A stretch of DNA of 64,000 nucleotides from positions 15,307,526-15,371,525 of the forward strand of contig OX419335.1 of NCBI GenBank assembly GCA_948470475.1, read 5' to 3'. Origin of the DNA: Galaxea fascicularis (lineage: Eukaryota > Cnidaria > Anthozoa > Scleractinia > Euphylliidae). Made by a program: the position numbers and the translations under genes. Positions 1 through 13,200 of the stretch are shown here, piece after piece (the first letter of the stretch is position 1; every line of letters starts with the position of its first letter). The notes beneath the pieces are model-generated. The model saw nothing but the letters and a program-made list of their open reading frames with translations. It was not told the DNA's origin and did not search any database.

Positions 1-1650
1 GCTCTTGATTTACCGATTTTTTTTCGAAGATTGGAAATTCATATTCAAACATTTCAGTAATCTTATTGTCTTGGGGATTTGCAGAGTGTCGAATAGCTAA
101 TTATGGATGTTTAAGTCGCAAACAAATGAAAAATGACAGCAACTAACGGTGAATTATTTTTTGACAAACTGTTCACCAAAGAAATCGGTCAGTTCTGATT
201 TCCATCAAAGGGATTTGAATTCTACTCTGCTCACTTAGCAAGACGTGTTGCATTCATCTCCAGTGACGGGTCGTGGGATGTGTTAGCAATGCAAAGTATA
301 CTCCAGTTTGGCATAAATCACGTCCACGAGTTTACTTCGTATTTGTCGCGTAGCAATACGATTGTCGTTCGGCCGTAACTGGGAATATTTCGTCTTTACT
401 GGGCTGAGGTAAAATATTTCTTTTTCGTAAATGACAAAACAGCAAATGATTTGAATTATTTGTGAATGTGATTATATCTAATGTTAAATAACCATTTGTG
501 TTGCAATCCAACTTCCGGTGAAGCAGATGCAATCAGCTGGCTTTGTGAATACATATAACGTGGTTTGGTCATCACGCAAAGGAAGTCGATTCACTGTGCT
601 TTTCAGTGAAAAGGAGACGGAAGTCAAAACTTTATGCATTCTAGTGTTAATTCCTCTTGTTTTCCGGCAAAACCGTTACCTGGTTGTTTTCTGAAAGGTA
701 CACTGTGTTAAAAAAAGTGGATTTTGTATTTCTGTTAAGGTTACCGTAAGTTTACCTTCAGATCGGCAATTTTGTTCAAATTTGGATTTGCGGGTTAAAA
801 TAATGATCGAAATGTGATCTCCAATGTAAAAAAAATATATATATTGAAAAACACTTACTGGCGGTTTTACCTTTTGGTCGGAAGTAAAAATTACCCTTTT
901 GATTTCTCGGATCATTTTTTTTTACTTGAAGGCGACCCTTCAAAGAGCTAAAACTCAAAAGGGATTTGTTCGTTTGCCCCCAAGTTTTGACAGTGGCTAG
1001 AATAACACATAAACAACAAAAAGGTGTCTGCGAATTTTTTATTTCGAAATACTCTTTTTTCTGGGAGAGCGATTTTTGTACGATCACTTCACATTTCTTT
1101 AATACTATTTCGAAAATGTGCAATAGCTTTTCACTGTGATTGAGTATGGCAAAACACAGACACGTTTTTTAGGGCTATGGGTCCGGAAAATGAGGAAAAA
1201 ATTAAATTAACGAAAGACAAAATTCGCTTTGACTTGTAGCTTTGAAAAGGTAATTCGGATGCTCGCATTTAGAGGTCGTGAAAAATTCGACAATTCGTTT
1301 TATTTCCGCAAACATCTTGGTATAGTTTCATAGGCAGCTCTATAAGCTTTAGTTTGACATTGGGGTTCAGGTGTTTGCAGTTTAAACCGGACGCATCACT
1401 TGGACGCGAGACACCTCTGAGGGTATACGATAACCTTAACAAGGTGAACTTCAGAGGGTTAGTTCACAATCCTGTATAGGCTGACTGAATTTAACTCATC
1501 ATAAATTCAGTTTTAATAGTAGCGTGAAGTGTTTCCCCAGATGAGTGTCGTCGTTGACAGTTTTAGCAGAATGTGGATGATATATATGAAATAAATCATT
1601 TATGAACTGCGGATGAGTTTTAGCAGAGTCACTGTTTTTTTTTTTTTCAG
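1..1650. other. No exon seen; probable intron upstream of RasGRF exon
   Basis: I see no open, splice-bounded coding segment on either strand in this AT-rich stretch. It ends in a strong polypyrimidine tract and CAG acceptor at about 1636-1650, so it is most likely intron of the RasGRF gene, whose PH and DH exons would lie further upstream. The only recognisable content is a SINE tail fragment at 1579-1615. Confidence 0.5.
1579..1615 (-). repeat. SINE A tail fragment
   Basis: The stretch with GAAATAAATC and GAACTGCGGATG is the reverse complement of the 3' tail of the tRNA-Thr-like SINE at 16886-17040 and matches both arms of the palindrome at 16678-16816. It is a short solo fragment in the presumed RasGRF intron. 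Confidence 0.5.
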
Positions 1651-2198
1651 TGTATTGAGAATCTTACGATGATGGCAGACGATGACACAGTGTCGATGTC
1701 TTCCAGGCAAAGTTTGGCGAGTGTTAAGTGAGTTTTAATTTTGTAATCACATTGGAGTAAGCGTGCCTCGAACTTGTAGTTGGCTTGCTTAAACGCAGAC
1801 GGGAAGCACGCTTTGACGTTTCAATGATCACGTGATAATTCAACACCAATCACTGTTATTTAGGGCATGGGAGGTAAATGAGAGGGCATTCTTGCGTTCC
1901 TCACGACAGAACTCAAGGTATTGCGCCGAATTTGTTGCCTTCCAGACCACTTAACTGCAAACACGTGCTTCTTCTTAAATCTCTTGTTCCAAAAGCTTTT
2001 ACGTGCACAAACGTCTTTTCTAGAAATTTACTTTTTCAAATGTTTTGAAAGTTAAGACGTTGAACTCTTAAAAATTTGACCAGTGCAGAGGGGTAGAAAG
2101 CAGGTATGGAAAAACCACCCAAGTCCAACAACTGTTTGGAGTTTTGAGAAAAGGATCACTTGAGTCAAGTTCAACGAAACTAAGACGTCTAAGGCCCA

Positions 2199-2229
<31 letters not shown>

Positions 2230-2826
2230 GTAATTGAATTAGGTTCGACTTTGGAGCGACGTTGGCGCGACAGCTGATTCAGACGGCGTGCCGTGTGTCG
2301 AACATGTATTCTGTATACGGAGAAGGCATTATACATTGGCCGTTTTTATACTAGAGACGCACTATCCGTCCAGACGACTTATGCGTCTTCCATTTTATCC
2401 GACTAGTGTAAAGACGGGACGAACTATATGAGACGCATTATCTGTCTGGACGACTTTGAGCAAACATATGTACTTCGTCTGATTATGCGTCTCCAGTATA
2501 AAGACGGGCACAAGACGACTTATGCGTAGAGAAGAACTCTCGCTCTTAGAGACGCATTATTCGTCTGGTTGAAAATTGTAGTCGGTCTTGGAAAGTCCTT
2601 GAAATTTGTAGCCAATTTTACTCAACAAAGCTTCACAAGTGTCTGAGACGAAAAGTGGCCCACTCTCTACGTCAAGCATCTGATGTGGCATTATATTGGC
2701 TTGATTTTGCACCTCTTGGAGCCCTTGAAAAATGGAAAAATGTGTCCTTGAAAGGCCTTGAAGAGTTCTTGAATTTTTGGTCGAAAAAAGTGTACGAACC
2801 CTGTCCTAGTATAAAAACGTCATTTA

Positions 2827-2859
<33 letters not shown>

Positions 2860-5800
2860 ATGAGAAGAGCGCCTTTTTAATCGGTTGCCGCCCCAGTGTC
2901 GAAAAATGCAGCAGACCTTGTCCAACTTAACAACGTTGTCGCACCGAATTAAAACTACCGTACCGAACCGATTCAGACGCCACTCTTTTGCCAAGGCTTT
3001 TTTAACCAATCGAAGACAGTTTCGTTAACAAAGAATTTCGACTTTTTGGTTTTCAAAGCCAATGAAATTTAATCCTAAATTTAACTTTGCGGTTGGAACA
3101 GACGTGACAGATCCAAAATTTCATCAATAAATATTTTAAAGCGGTCGCATTTGATTTTCCGCCTGCGTGCACAGTTTTGGTTAATAAATGGATTTTGATT
3201 ACCACAGCGGCCTGTTGTAGAACAAATTTGAATCGATAGTGAAAGATACCTGAGTGGTTGAAATCCAAAAGAAAAATCGGGCCAATATATTTTTGTCAAC
3301 ACCTTTGTGGTTCGCGTGAGCCAATCATTACAAAGTGACCACTGGTATGATTTTCACCGTTTCCTATTTTGAGAACCAGTTAGTGTTTAGTCTATGCAAC
3401 TCAGAATCAATCAGGCTGGTGGATTTTTCGATAACGCGTGGCATATTCGTTGCGAATTTCACAAGATTTACATTTGCCGGCTTCCACTTCATTTGAGGTT
3501 CGTTGGTTGGAATAAAAGCCATTTCTTGTTTTCAAACTGTTTATAAATTTCGAGGGGTCAGTAAATCCAGAAGTTTGGTCGCGGTCGCTTCAAAATACAT
3601 TTGCTTTTTTCGGTGACATTCGGATCTGTCGCCTCTGTTCCCACCGCAAAGATGAATTTAGAGAAAAAGGGAAAAAAAGGGGAAAAAAAGCAAAACAAAC
3701 CGAAAAAGGTGATGGTAGTTATTTGCGGCTTGGACCATGCGTCCATGAAATCCATTTTGCTCAGGAAAAAAACTTGTTTGAATGGAGTCAGATTAAGTGC
3801 AGCAAGACGGAAACACGATTGAACGTGATCCGCACTATCCGCGTCCCCAAAGAGGGCCGCGTGAGAGGCTATTCAGGCATTCCACATTTCCCGTAATGCA
3901 AAATTTTTCGCGATGACTCTAAATCCCAAGAGAAATTGAAAACAATGCTTATGGATTCTTTTTTTTTTTAGCTCATGGATGACGTGGTCATGCCATGAGG
4001 TCTTATGGCCATCACTCACTCACTTGATTCTGATTAATTTATTTTTTAAACTCACCTCCTGTCCCTCCCCTGGTAAGTATTGTTTTGTCTCCAGAGTCTT
4101 CTTGGCCCAACGTTTGCCAGTTTCAGGGGGTAAAACAAAGGCGTCGATTTTCGCTCTGCTGTGTGGAATTTTGATGGCGTCCGTACAGAAGTGAAAATGG
4201 TTTGTCGTTTGATCCTTAAACAAAATAGACCTTTGTTGAGTTGGAAAATGGAAAGTTAATACGATAAACTACACAAGCTGCGAGAATTGAACTTCGAAAT
4301 CTTCAGAGCAGCGAAATGGACTTGGAGATCAAGCGACAAAATCGACCATAAGCAATAATAGTCGCTATTGAACGACTATTATCACTGTGCGGTTACACGA
4401 AGGAAGAATGCAACACGGAATGGATCGGCAAAAAACGGATACGGAAGAAAGGCTTTTTAGCCAAAAAACCGTATTCAGGCAAGCAACCTATTTGATTTAG
4501 CAGCAACATATGATCGATTTTACTGCTTAAACAGGTACACAATGAAATGTTTTTGAAGCTTCTTCGGCCGGATTCTGTTCAAGGTGAATGCTCGTTTGCA
4601 AATAAATGGCCTTCGAAGCCAAAACAGTGATCTTGTCCATAAAGTCTATATCCTTTGGCTTAAACGATCAGTATAACAGTTATTTCTGAAAGCATACTCA
4701 ACATTTGACAAAAACAAAAACACAAGCATGCAAATACTGTTCTCTTTGAGGATGTAATTTGCCTAACCTGCGAGCTGAGTCTCCTTCGATCAAGTTGTGG
4801 TCTGACAAGCAGCTAAATTATCTGTTCGGACATAAATGTGTTTAAAAAGTCAAGTTAATTGTAGCACAAGTCAAAGCATAAATAGATGGATTGAATATCT
4901 CCCCTTACGAAACAAAAGTTGAACTTGTTCGTTCGAATCGTTAAAAAACATTGTGACTTTAAACGTGACTAATTTCTCTCGGGACTTTTACTTTTACGCC
5001 TTCATAATAGTCGGAGATTTTATTGCGACCAAAAACGTTTATAAAACGAATTTGAAATGAGACGTCGACCAGTAAGAAACTGACTTTCCTGTTATAGTTT
5101 TTAATAGCTTTTATTTAATGTGCTTTTGAATATTATCTTGGCCTGCCAGCGAGCTCTCCGGGGCAGTCTGGCGGCGGGGCGGGAAAAGGAGAGCTTGAAA
5201 GCACGTCTCTAATTTGAATACCGCCTCCAATTCTCCTGTGGCTCCCCGTCGACTGAGCTGTCAGATATTCGCCAATCAGCGCGAAGTGGAAACGAACGCG
5301 AAATGTAAACAAACAGTGCAAAACACGTGACGTCATTACTAATGTCATCTCCGCCAATCAGCATTTTGTATCGAAAAATTCGATGCAGATATTCAAATTA
5401 CAGAGACGTAGTTGCAAGCTCTCCTTTTCCAGCTCCGCCGCCAGACTGCTCCGGAGAGCTTGCTCGTAGGCTAATATTACTGTATCTTTACAGACTGTAT
5501 ACAAATTTGCATATTTGTATTTCATCGGTTCAAGACAACAAAACGTTTGGATTAATTGACATTAATGCATACGGTTTAAAACTGCGTAATTTTACGGAAA
5601 ATATTAGCGCGTAAATGGTTCTGTTACCAAGAGGTGCGCCTGGAAAAGATGTGCTTCCAATCAGAATTTTGCGTCCGCCGGAGGACGCAGAAATCAGAAA
5701 ATGGGGGTTCTGCGTGCAGGCGTTCCTTTTCCCTTCTCCTCCTCAGCCCCCGCCATTTTTTCTCTCGTTTTCTTGCTACCCACCCCCTCCCCTTTTACGC

Positions 5801-8800
5801 CTGCCACGCAGGCTAAACACAAAGCAGCAGTGTTTTTATTTCGTGGTGTATTATGGGTTGGGCGCTAAGATCAAAGCCAGTGCGGAAAGTTTTGTTTTTC
5901 TCGGCTTGCTCCATTTCTATCCAGTTGAAAGTTATTGTTGTTAATATATCCGAAAATTATCACTTTATCTGGCATGAAAATATGGTGAATGGTTTGTTGT
6001 AAATACGTTTTGTTATGTACAATGTACTGATAACTTAACTGTTCGTCCTTGTGTATGCATGTTTACCTTGCTAATTATCCGTTTTGATTTTAGATCGGAT
6101 CCGAAACTGTTTACCGACGATGCCAACATTAAGTACTGCAAGGCTCTGAACTGTTGCAAACTGCCAAAGGTCTGTACTCCTTTTTATTGCGTTGAACTTT
6201 GTCATTAGAAATGTTATGAGTCTGGTTTGATGTTATCACTTTTTTACTTGCAAATATAAGGCGGAATTTCATTGGAACTGTTTAATTTTTTTTTTCGTTA
6301 AATGTTCGCGAATACCGAGTACCAATTGACAAAATGAGGTTAAACCACCTCTATTTTATTATTGTGTTATGTTGTTAACTGAGTTAATCTGTCAACTGGA
6401 CAACGTTAAAAAGGCCGAGAATTTAACGCGTGTTATAGTTTCGTGAGGCTTACAGACACTCTAAATAGCGCGCTTAAAACTCGTGGAACGAACGTACTTT
6501 GTTAAGTTGACAGCAGGATGACTGAAAGTGTTCTTTAGTGCTGCATATCAGTTTAATTTAAAGTTTTGGGATGTGTACCCGCTACGACTGCGTTACGGGT
6601 TCGGACACTTCCTGGGGAAAAATCGGAGAAAAATTGGAGTAACGATCATTTCTTAGCTACCAGGGCTTTTAATTGAGCAAATCCTTCGATATTCCTGAAT
6701 ATCATCATCAATTCCTCATGTTGTATTCATTTTTATAGATCCGGCACGCCAGCTTGGAGCGACTGCTCGAGCGTCTGTTAGATATTCGTTTTCTCAGTGT
6801 GGACTTCTTAAACACGTTTCTGATCACCTATCGCGTGTTCAGCACAGCAACAGCGCTTCTCGACACACTTCTGGAGTTTTACTATTCCAACAATGCTAAG
6901 GATTCCCTGTATGTAGACCAGTTCTCCCCAGTTAGCCGTAAGGTGCGGTCAGTATCTCTACCCACCGAGTCTCTGACTCCACGACCAGAGAAGAAGAAAG
7001 GTATGATCTTGTGCAGTGCCAAAAATAACAGGCATTATTAACCTGCTGTGAAATATCCAAAACAGGCATTGTTCGCCTGCTGTTTTAAATTTTTACGAGT
7101 GAAACAACTGAAGGTTACCGAGGAGATATCATAACTCGACCATATTTTGCAAAAGTAGTAAGTCAACAATATGGGAAACCTGCAAGTCAACAAGGGTCTC
7201 GGCACCCCTCCTTGCTCGTAGATTTAACTTTAGGTTCCTTTTCGTCCCCATTGCCCTACGAGGCTGCTGGTATCTTCACAGTATAATTTTGCCTTTTTAT
7301 AGGTTGCAATAAGTTCTTTGGTGAACAGAATCAATCTTCTCCTTCCCAGTCTATCTCCATTACTGTATCTGATGTAAAAATGCCGTCAGACAACGATCAA
7401 CCAGAAGCTGCCTCACCAGGCCTTGTGGCACGCACTCCTGACCGTCTCTGCCCGAGTAACTACCATTCATATAGGCGGCACTCTTCGCCCTCGGCTCTTG
7501 GCGAGTCGGCAGCGTTTGAGTTTCCAGAATCATCAACCGATACACCTCGCTCGCCGGAAGAAGATTCGCCAAAACCAATCCGTCACGGAGGCCTTACCAA
7601 CCACAACCACAGCTCACCATTCTTGACACGAGGGAACATCCGCACACGAGCTCAGAGTAGTTCGTCTGATTTTGTGTCGGTGGAAATTGTTCAAAACAAG
7701 GCCTACACGGAAACGAACTCTTTTTTTTCATCGTCTCCGGATGAGGATATTTTCAGTGACGTGAAATTTGAGCTTCAGGCGCCACCCAAACACCGCAGCA
7801 AGCGCTCTCGGGCTCATACCTCATCAGGATCACTGACGCAAACAAAAGATCTAATCTCAGATACTACTCGATTGCCATCTGGTAACACTTCAGTGCAAGC
7901 ACAAGTGGATAAAACTAGACGAAAGACCACCAATGCAGATGATAACGATTTGATCTCACAAAACGATGACGTGTTTTACCAGAAGGCGAAAACTCATCGC
8001 CGACGTTCATCTCCAGGTCGGCGTCGCGGGCCTAGTCCGGACACTCCTCCAGTGAGTTGCCTGGGAGTCATTGGTGATAGTGTCTCACAGAGCCCTGAAA
8101 TAAATCATGACAGACATTCGACCAGAAGACCGAGCTCTCCTTGCAGGCTCTACAAAATCGTCAAAGACGCCGAGGATAGAGTGTCGAGCTTGAAATCTCA
8201 GCGACGACCCAGTCCTCCTAAGCCAGCGTCCTATCCTCCACCCAAGTCCCCTGTGTCTCCTCTAAGCTCGCCCCGCTCCCCTCTCTCGCCGTCTGCCAAC
8301 ACCGTCAGTGCGGGGGTTGTGGTGACGTCATCGCGACCTTCTCGGCGCAGATCCAGTATATCATCTGCTGCTTCAGCGTTTGCTGCTGCCACCGCGGGCG
8401 CATCTCCGTCACACGGGGCTACTTCACCCACGCGATTCCACTTTGGTGAGTGGACATAGTGTAGTACAGTATAGTACTTTGATAAGTAGCGCGTCTACGT
8501 ATGATAGGTTGGGGTGAGGAGTACCCTTTGCTACAGTAAACAGGCAAGGTGCTACACCATGTTTCGTTTTGCAACGTTGCTTATATAATTGTTTAGAACA
8601 ACTGCCTCAAGTATTTTCAATCAAAAGCGCAGGGCAAGGTTACCTACTTGTCAAGTTGTGCTAGTCGTAAAATGAGGGTGGCCATTTTTCTCGACAGTTG
8701 AGAGAGCGAACTTCGAAACCGAAAAAGCTCCCCCAAATAGCATCAACAGAATGCAGCTTACTATAAAATATGTTTTGGGAAAGGTTTGACGAGAATATCG

Positions 8801-10223
8801 TCCGCGGCCCGCCATGCCAGTTTGATGTGGTACAAGACGTCCGGCTCGGACTGATTCGGCCAGACTGTTTTTTCGGAATATGTTCTACCTTGCAGATTCT
8901 GCGTGTTCACTCATTGCCAAACCTGGGTAAGAATAACTAGCGTGACAAAATAACGCGCCCGAACTGTTTGTGCACTTTTGCTAGTGTTGAATGTGTCGTG
9001 TTACCACTGATTTTTAGTCGTTTAAGTATCATTTTAACATGTGTGTACACAGGTCACAATATCCGTGAATTGCTGTCCTCTAACACCCACTTGGCTACCA
9101 TGAGAGTCCTGACAGTCCTGCGACACTGGGTCACCAAACACCCTGAAGTAAGTCTGCAACACATCTGCGTCACTTTCGTTGGCTGTGCTCTCTTGTTTGA
9201 TACAGATTTTAATTTTCTTTGTTGGGATTTAGGACTTTGAAGCTGACCCAACGTTAAAAGATCAGTTAATATCATCAATGAATTATATCATAAACAACGA
9301 TGGGTCCACGAATCTGGAGCAAAAATTCGCAACGGCAATTATAAAGTAAGTCGCACTCGGTTTTGTTTTCTCTTTGCAGTTTTAGTTCTTAGTTGGTTTA
9401 GCTCGTCACGAAAAACAATTTATGTAAGCAGCGCCGTTGACGTTCTTGCGTTGCGATTGATGCTAGTGGGGTGCTAAACTCAGTTGACTGTGAGCAGTGT
9501 TTCTCTTCCGCTGGTTTTGTAGTGCGCACGAGTCTTCCGCGCGGGGAGACTGCGAAGTTTAAGCGAAGAGCCATGAGAAACTTCCCAATGCCCCTCGTTC
9601 TGCTCTCTAATTTGCATACTTTTACCGTCCGGACGCGCGAGTTTTCGGAAGATAAAAGTTCGGCTGCTCTCTGTGTAATCAATTCGATGGGCATTGGGCT
9701 CTCTTTACCCCCTTAATTGTTCGGTTAAGTAGAACAAGACAATACTGCACTTGAAATTCGACGTTTTGTTTTTACATCTGACCAATAGACAGAAAGTCAA
9801 ACGAAAAGTCGTCAGTGCAGTTTGAATACTACCCTGTCGAAATCCTTGTAAAGTAAAAAGAACAAAAACGTTTTTAAAAGTATACTTGAATACGCAGCTG
9901 ATACTTTCTAGTACATTTGCTGATGTGCTTCAGTATTGTTCGGCAACGTCACCTTTCATTAACGTCGGGCATGTGGGGATTTTTAACGCAATGAAATAAA
10001 AATTAATAACGCCGGCAACTATGAAATAGTTTAGCAAGGTGTCCATTTGTCTTTTCTCCAGGACTCTTGCGCGAAAACACGAGGAATTGGAAGCGGCTCT
10101 TTGTTTTGAAAAAACGTTGAATCCTGCGGTAAGTTCGAGTTCCTTTATGGGTAAGGACAGATAATTTTTTATGGAAAGTTGCGCTACATAAATTTTCAAT
10201 ATTGTTATTATTATTATTACATT

Positions 10224-10257
<34 letters not shown>

Positions 10258-13200
10258 GCCTGACATGAGGTGTGACTCTTTGGCTTTTGAACGACACGTA
10301 AAAATTTGTACCTCTTAGAAGATTGGGATGATGAGAATCTATGAATAACGTTAAGTGTGTAATAAACACAGTGACTCAATATTCTCTGATCTTTTGTTTT
10401 CTCTGTAGAACGCAAACGCAGAGGATTTGACAACGTTTGACAAAATCTCCGCCACTCAACTCGCTGAACAACTCACATTCTTGGAACACTTAATCTTTTC
10501 GAAGATCCCCGCGCAGTAAGTAACTCGTTGGTTTTGTTGTTAGTCCCGAGTTTGGAGTACGAATTGATCCATTCGTGTGGAATTTTTGTCTATGAAAGGT
10601 TCTCTTCAAGCATTAAAGCCGGCTGCTTCCCCAACATCGCAACATTTACTTGTTCGTTTTGTCAAATAACACGCCTCTTCAGTATTTTTGTTGTTGTCAT
10701 CATAACCTTGGTAGCAACGAAGCTGCGTACGGAATTAAGCAGCAATCCATCTTACAACACTGGATTATATTACCCACATCAGATTGTACAACCGTTTCCC
10801 CTGCACTATGCCTGCGACATATTTCCTCGCAACGGAGATATGCAACCTTGCCTGTTGCGAGGAACCGGCTTGTGCAAAATGCTTCCCATATAATGGCGCC
10901 TTATTTCTCACTATTTTTTTCTTCTAATGCAGTGAATTTCTCAACCTCTCTTGGATGAAATCGGATAAAAATGTTCGAGCGCCCAATATTCTTCGTGTCA
11001 CCAAACGATTTAATGAGGTACGTTTTCACGTTTTCACGAATTTTCCCTTGTTTTGGAGTTGTTGCGTCGTTGCCTGGAGGTTGGTGGATGATGGAACCGG
11101 TCGGTGCTGAATGCGATCTTTTTATCAGGAGAAGTTGCCGGGTTTGCTTTATTTTGGACTTTGTTCTGTAATGCAAGTATTTCTCTTTGTTTTAACATGT
11201 TTTTGTTATTTTCCTTTCCAGACAAGTTCGCTTGTAGCTTCAGAGATTCTTAGGCGCCAGTCTCCCTCGGCACGCGCCACGGTGATAGAGAAGTGGGCAG
11301 CGGTAGGCGAGGTTTGCCGCAATTTACACAACTTCAACACTGTTCTAGAGATCAGTTCGGCCTTTATGAGCAGTTCTATCTTTAGACTAAAGAAAACTTG
11401 GGAAAAGGTATCTAAACAGGTAAGCCTTCAATTACTTCATCCTTAGATACGCCTCCATTTTGAAGTTTGCAATCTAATTTAGTCAGTTGCATTTTAACTT
11501 GTTTCAATGTGTCATTCTATCACGTTATATGATCCTAACCCTAACCCTTACCCTATCGTAATCTGACTCTACTCCTAACCGTATAACAAATTCTAACGCT
11601 CTCCGATTCTAACACGGTTTTGCTGTCGTACCGTTTGTGACGCTTTGTAAGTAGACTGCGAACAGTCTCTCGTTTGCTCTAAAATCTGTTGAAGGAACGT
11701 GATATGCGAGCTCAATTCGATTTTTGAGCAAAAGAGAGACTGCTCGCAGTCTACTGTGTAAGATGACGTTTGAAGGCATTTTTCCCGTTTCAAACGTATG
11801 TTAAAAATTACCACAACACCCAGACGACGCTTGTTTATTTTTTAAAACGCGTTCCTTATTAAACATTTTGTAGTAAGTGTGTTATAAAAGAGTCTGCAAC
11901 AGTATTTGTTTTGTTTTTAATCCCGACCTTGTCTTGTTACAGACACGGACGCTTATAGATCGGCTTCAGAAGTTGGTCAGTTCTGATGGTCGCTTTAAAA
12001 ACATGAGAGAAGCTCTCAGATGGTAGGTTCAAACAGAATTCAAATTCGGTGGAGAAAGAAATTGTCTGTTGACTGTTCCGCGCCCAAGCTGTAGAACAAT
12101 ATCCTATACTTGCTATACTGCGTTTGGTTACAGTGATTTCGTACTGCACTTCATCCGATGCTAGCTGGCAATATTATGGCTGCATCTAGATGCTTAATAA
12201 TTTTTGAATGGGTCGTTTTTCCTAGTAGGGAAGGAGGGACTAACTTAAGGTATTGAATTAACTTACCTAACTTAAGGCCCGTTTCTCAAAAGCCCCGAAA
12301 AGCCATTTCTAAAACTGCAAACGGGGTATTCTACTAATCTGGTCTTTTACTATGATTTCAAAATACGAAATGGCAACTTTGTTGCAAATTTTCATGCCTG
12401 TAAACGTCTCCGTTTTTAAGATACGAAGTGCATTATGGCACCCGAAATGCGCCCGAAAAGTTTCGGGAGTTTCGAGAAACGGGTCCCAGGTTAGTTATTT
12501 AAGATACAATTACTGTAGTTAAAAGTACCCTTCCCCCCCCTCCCCCCCCCGAACCGGACATAGAAGAGTCATGAAAGAGAGAAAGGTGCTATTTAGTAAT
12601 AGAGTAACAGGGTTGGTGGCAGCCCCAGGGATCTGGGATCACAAGTCATGAGATCAGGATCAGCAAATTTTATCGGGATCACTGAGAGATCAGACTTGGC
12701 ACGTTTTTAGGATCAAGGATCCTAATTTATGGCCACAAAATGGGATGACGACTGACGAAAAAGTATACCTCGTTTCGACCCTGGGACCCGTTTCTCGAAA
12801 GTCCGGAAAACTTTTCGGGCCCGAAAGGTCATTTCTAAAACTGCAGTTTGCTTTTTCTAAAAAGCTAATCTTTTACTATGATTTCAAGATACTAAAGGGC
12901 AAATTTGTTGCAAAATTGAATGCTTGGAAAGTTCTTCGTTTTTAAGGTACGTAGCAAATTATGGGACCCGAAAAGTTTCGGGAGTTTCGAGAAACGCACG
13001 CCCGGAGTAGACCTGGGCAAATACGACTGTTGTCTTCATATATGTTTTTTAAAAAAAGTCATAAATTATCCTTAAAAGCGAAACCTTTTCTTTGCATTGG
13101 TTTGGATTTTATCAGCCGATATATTGTGCGAACCTATCAGTAATAAAGAGTTGCTAAAACCAAACTGAAGTGATGGGAGTTGGGGCTTGTCAGTACATGT

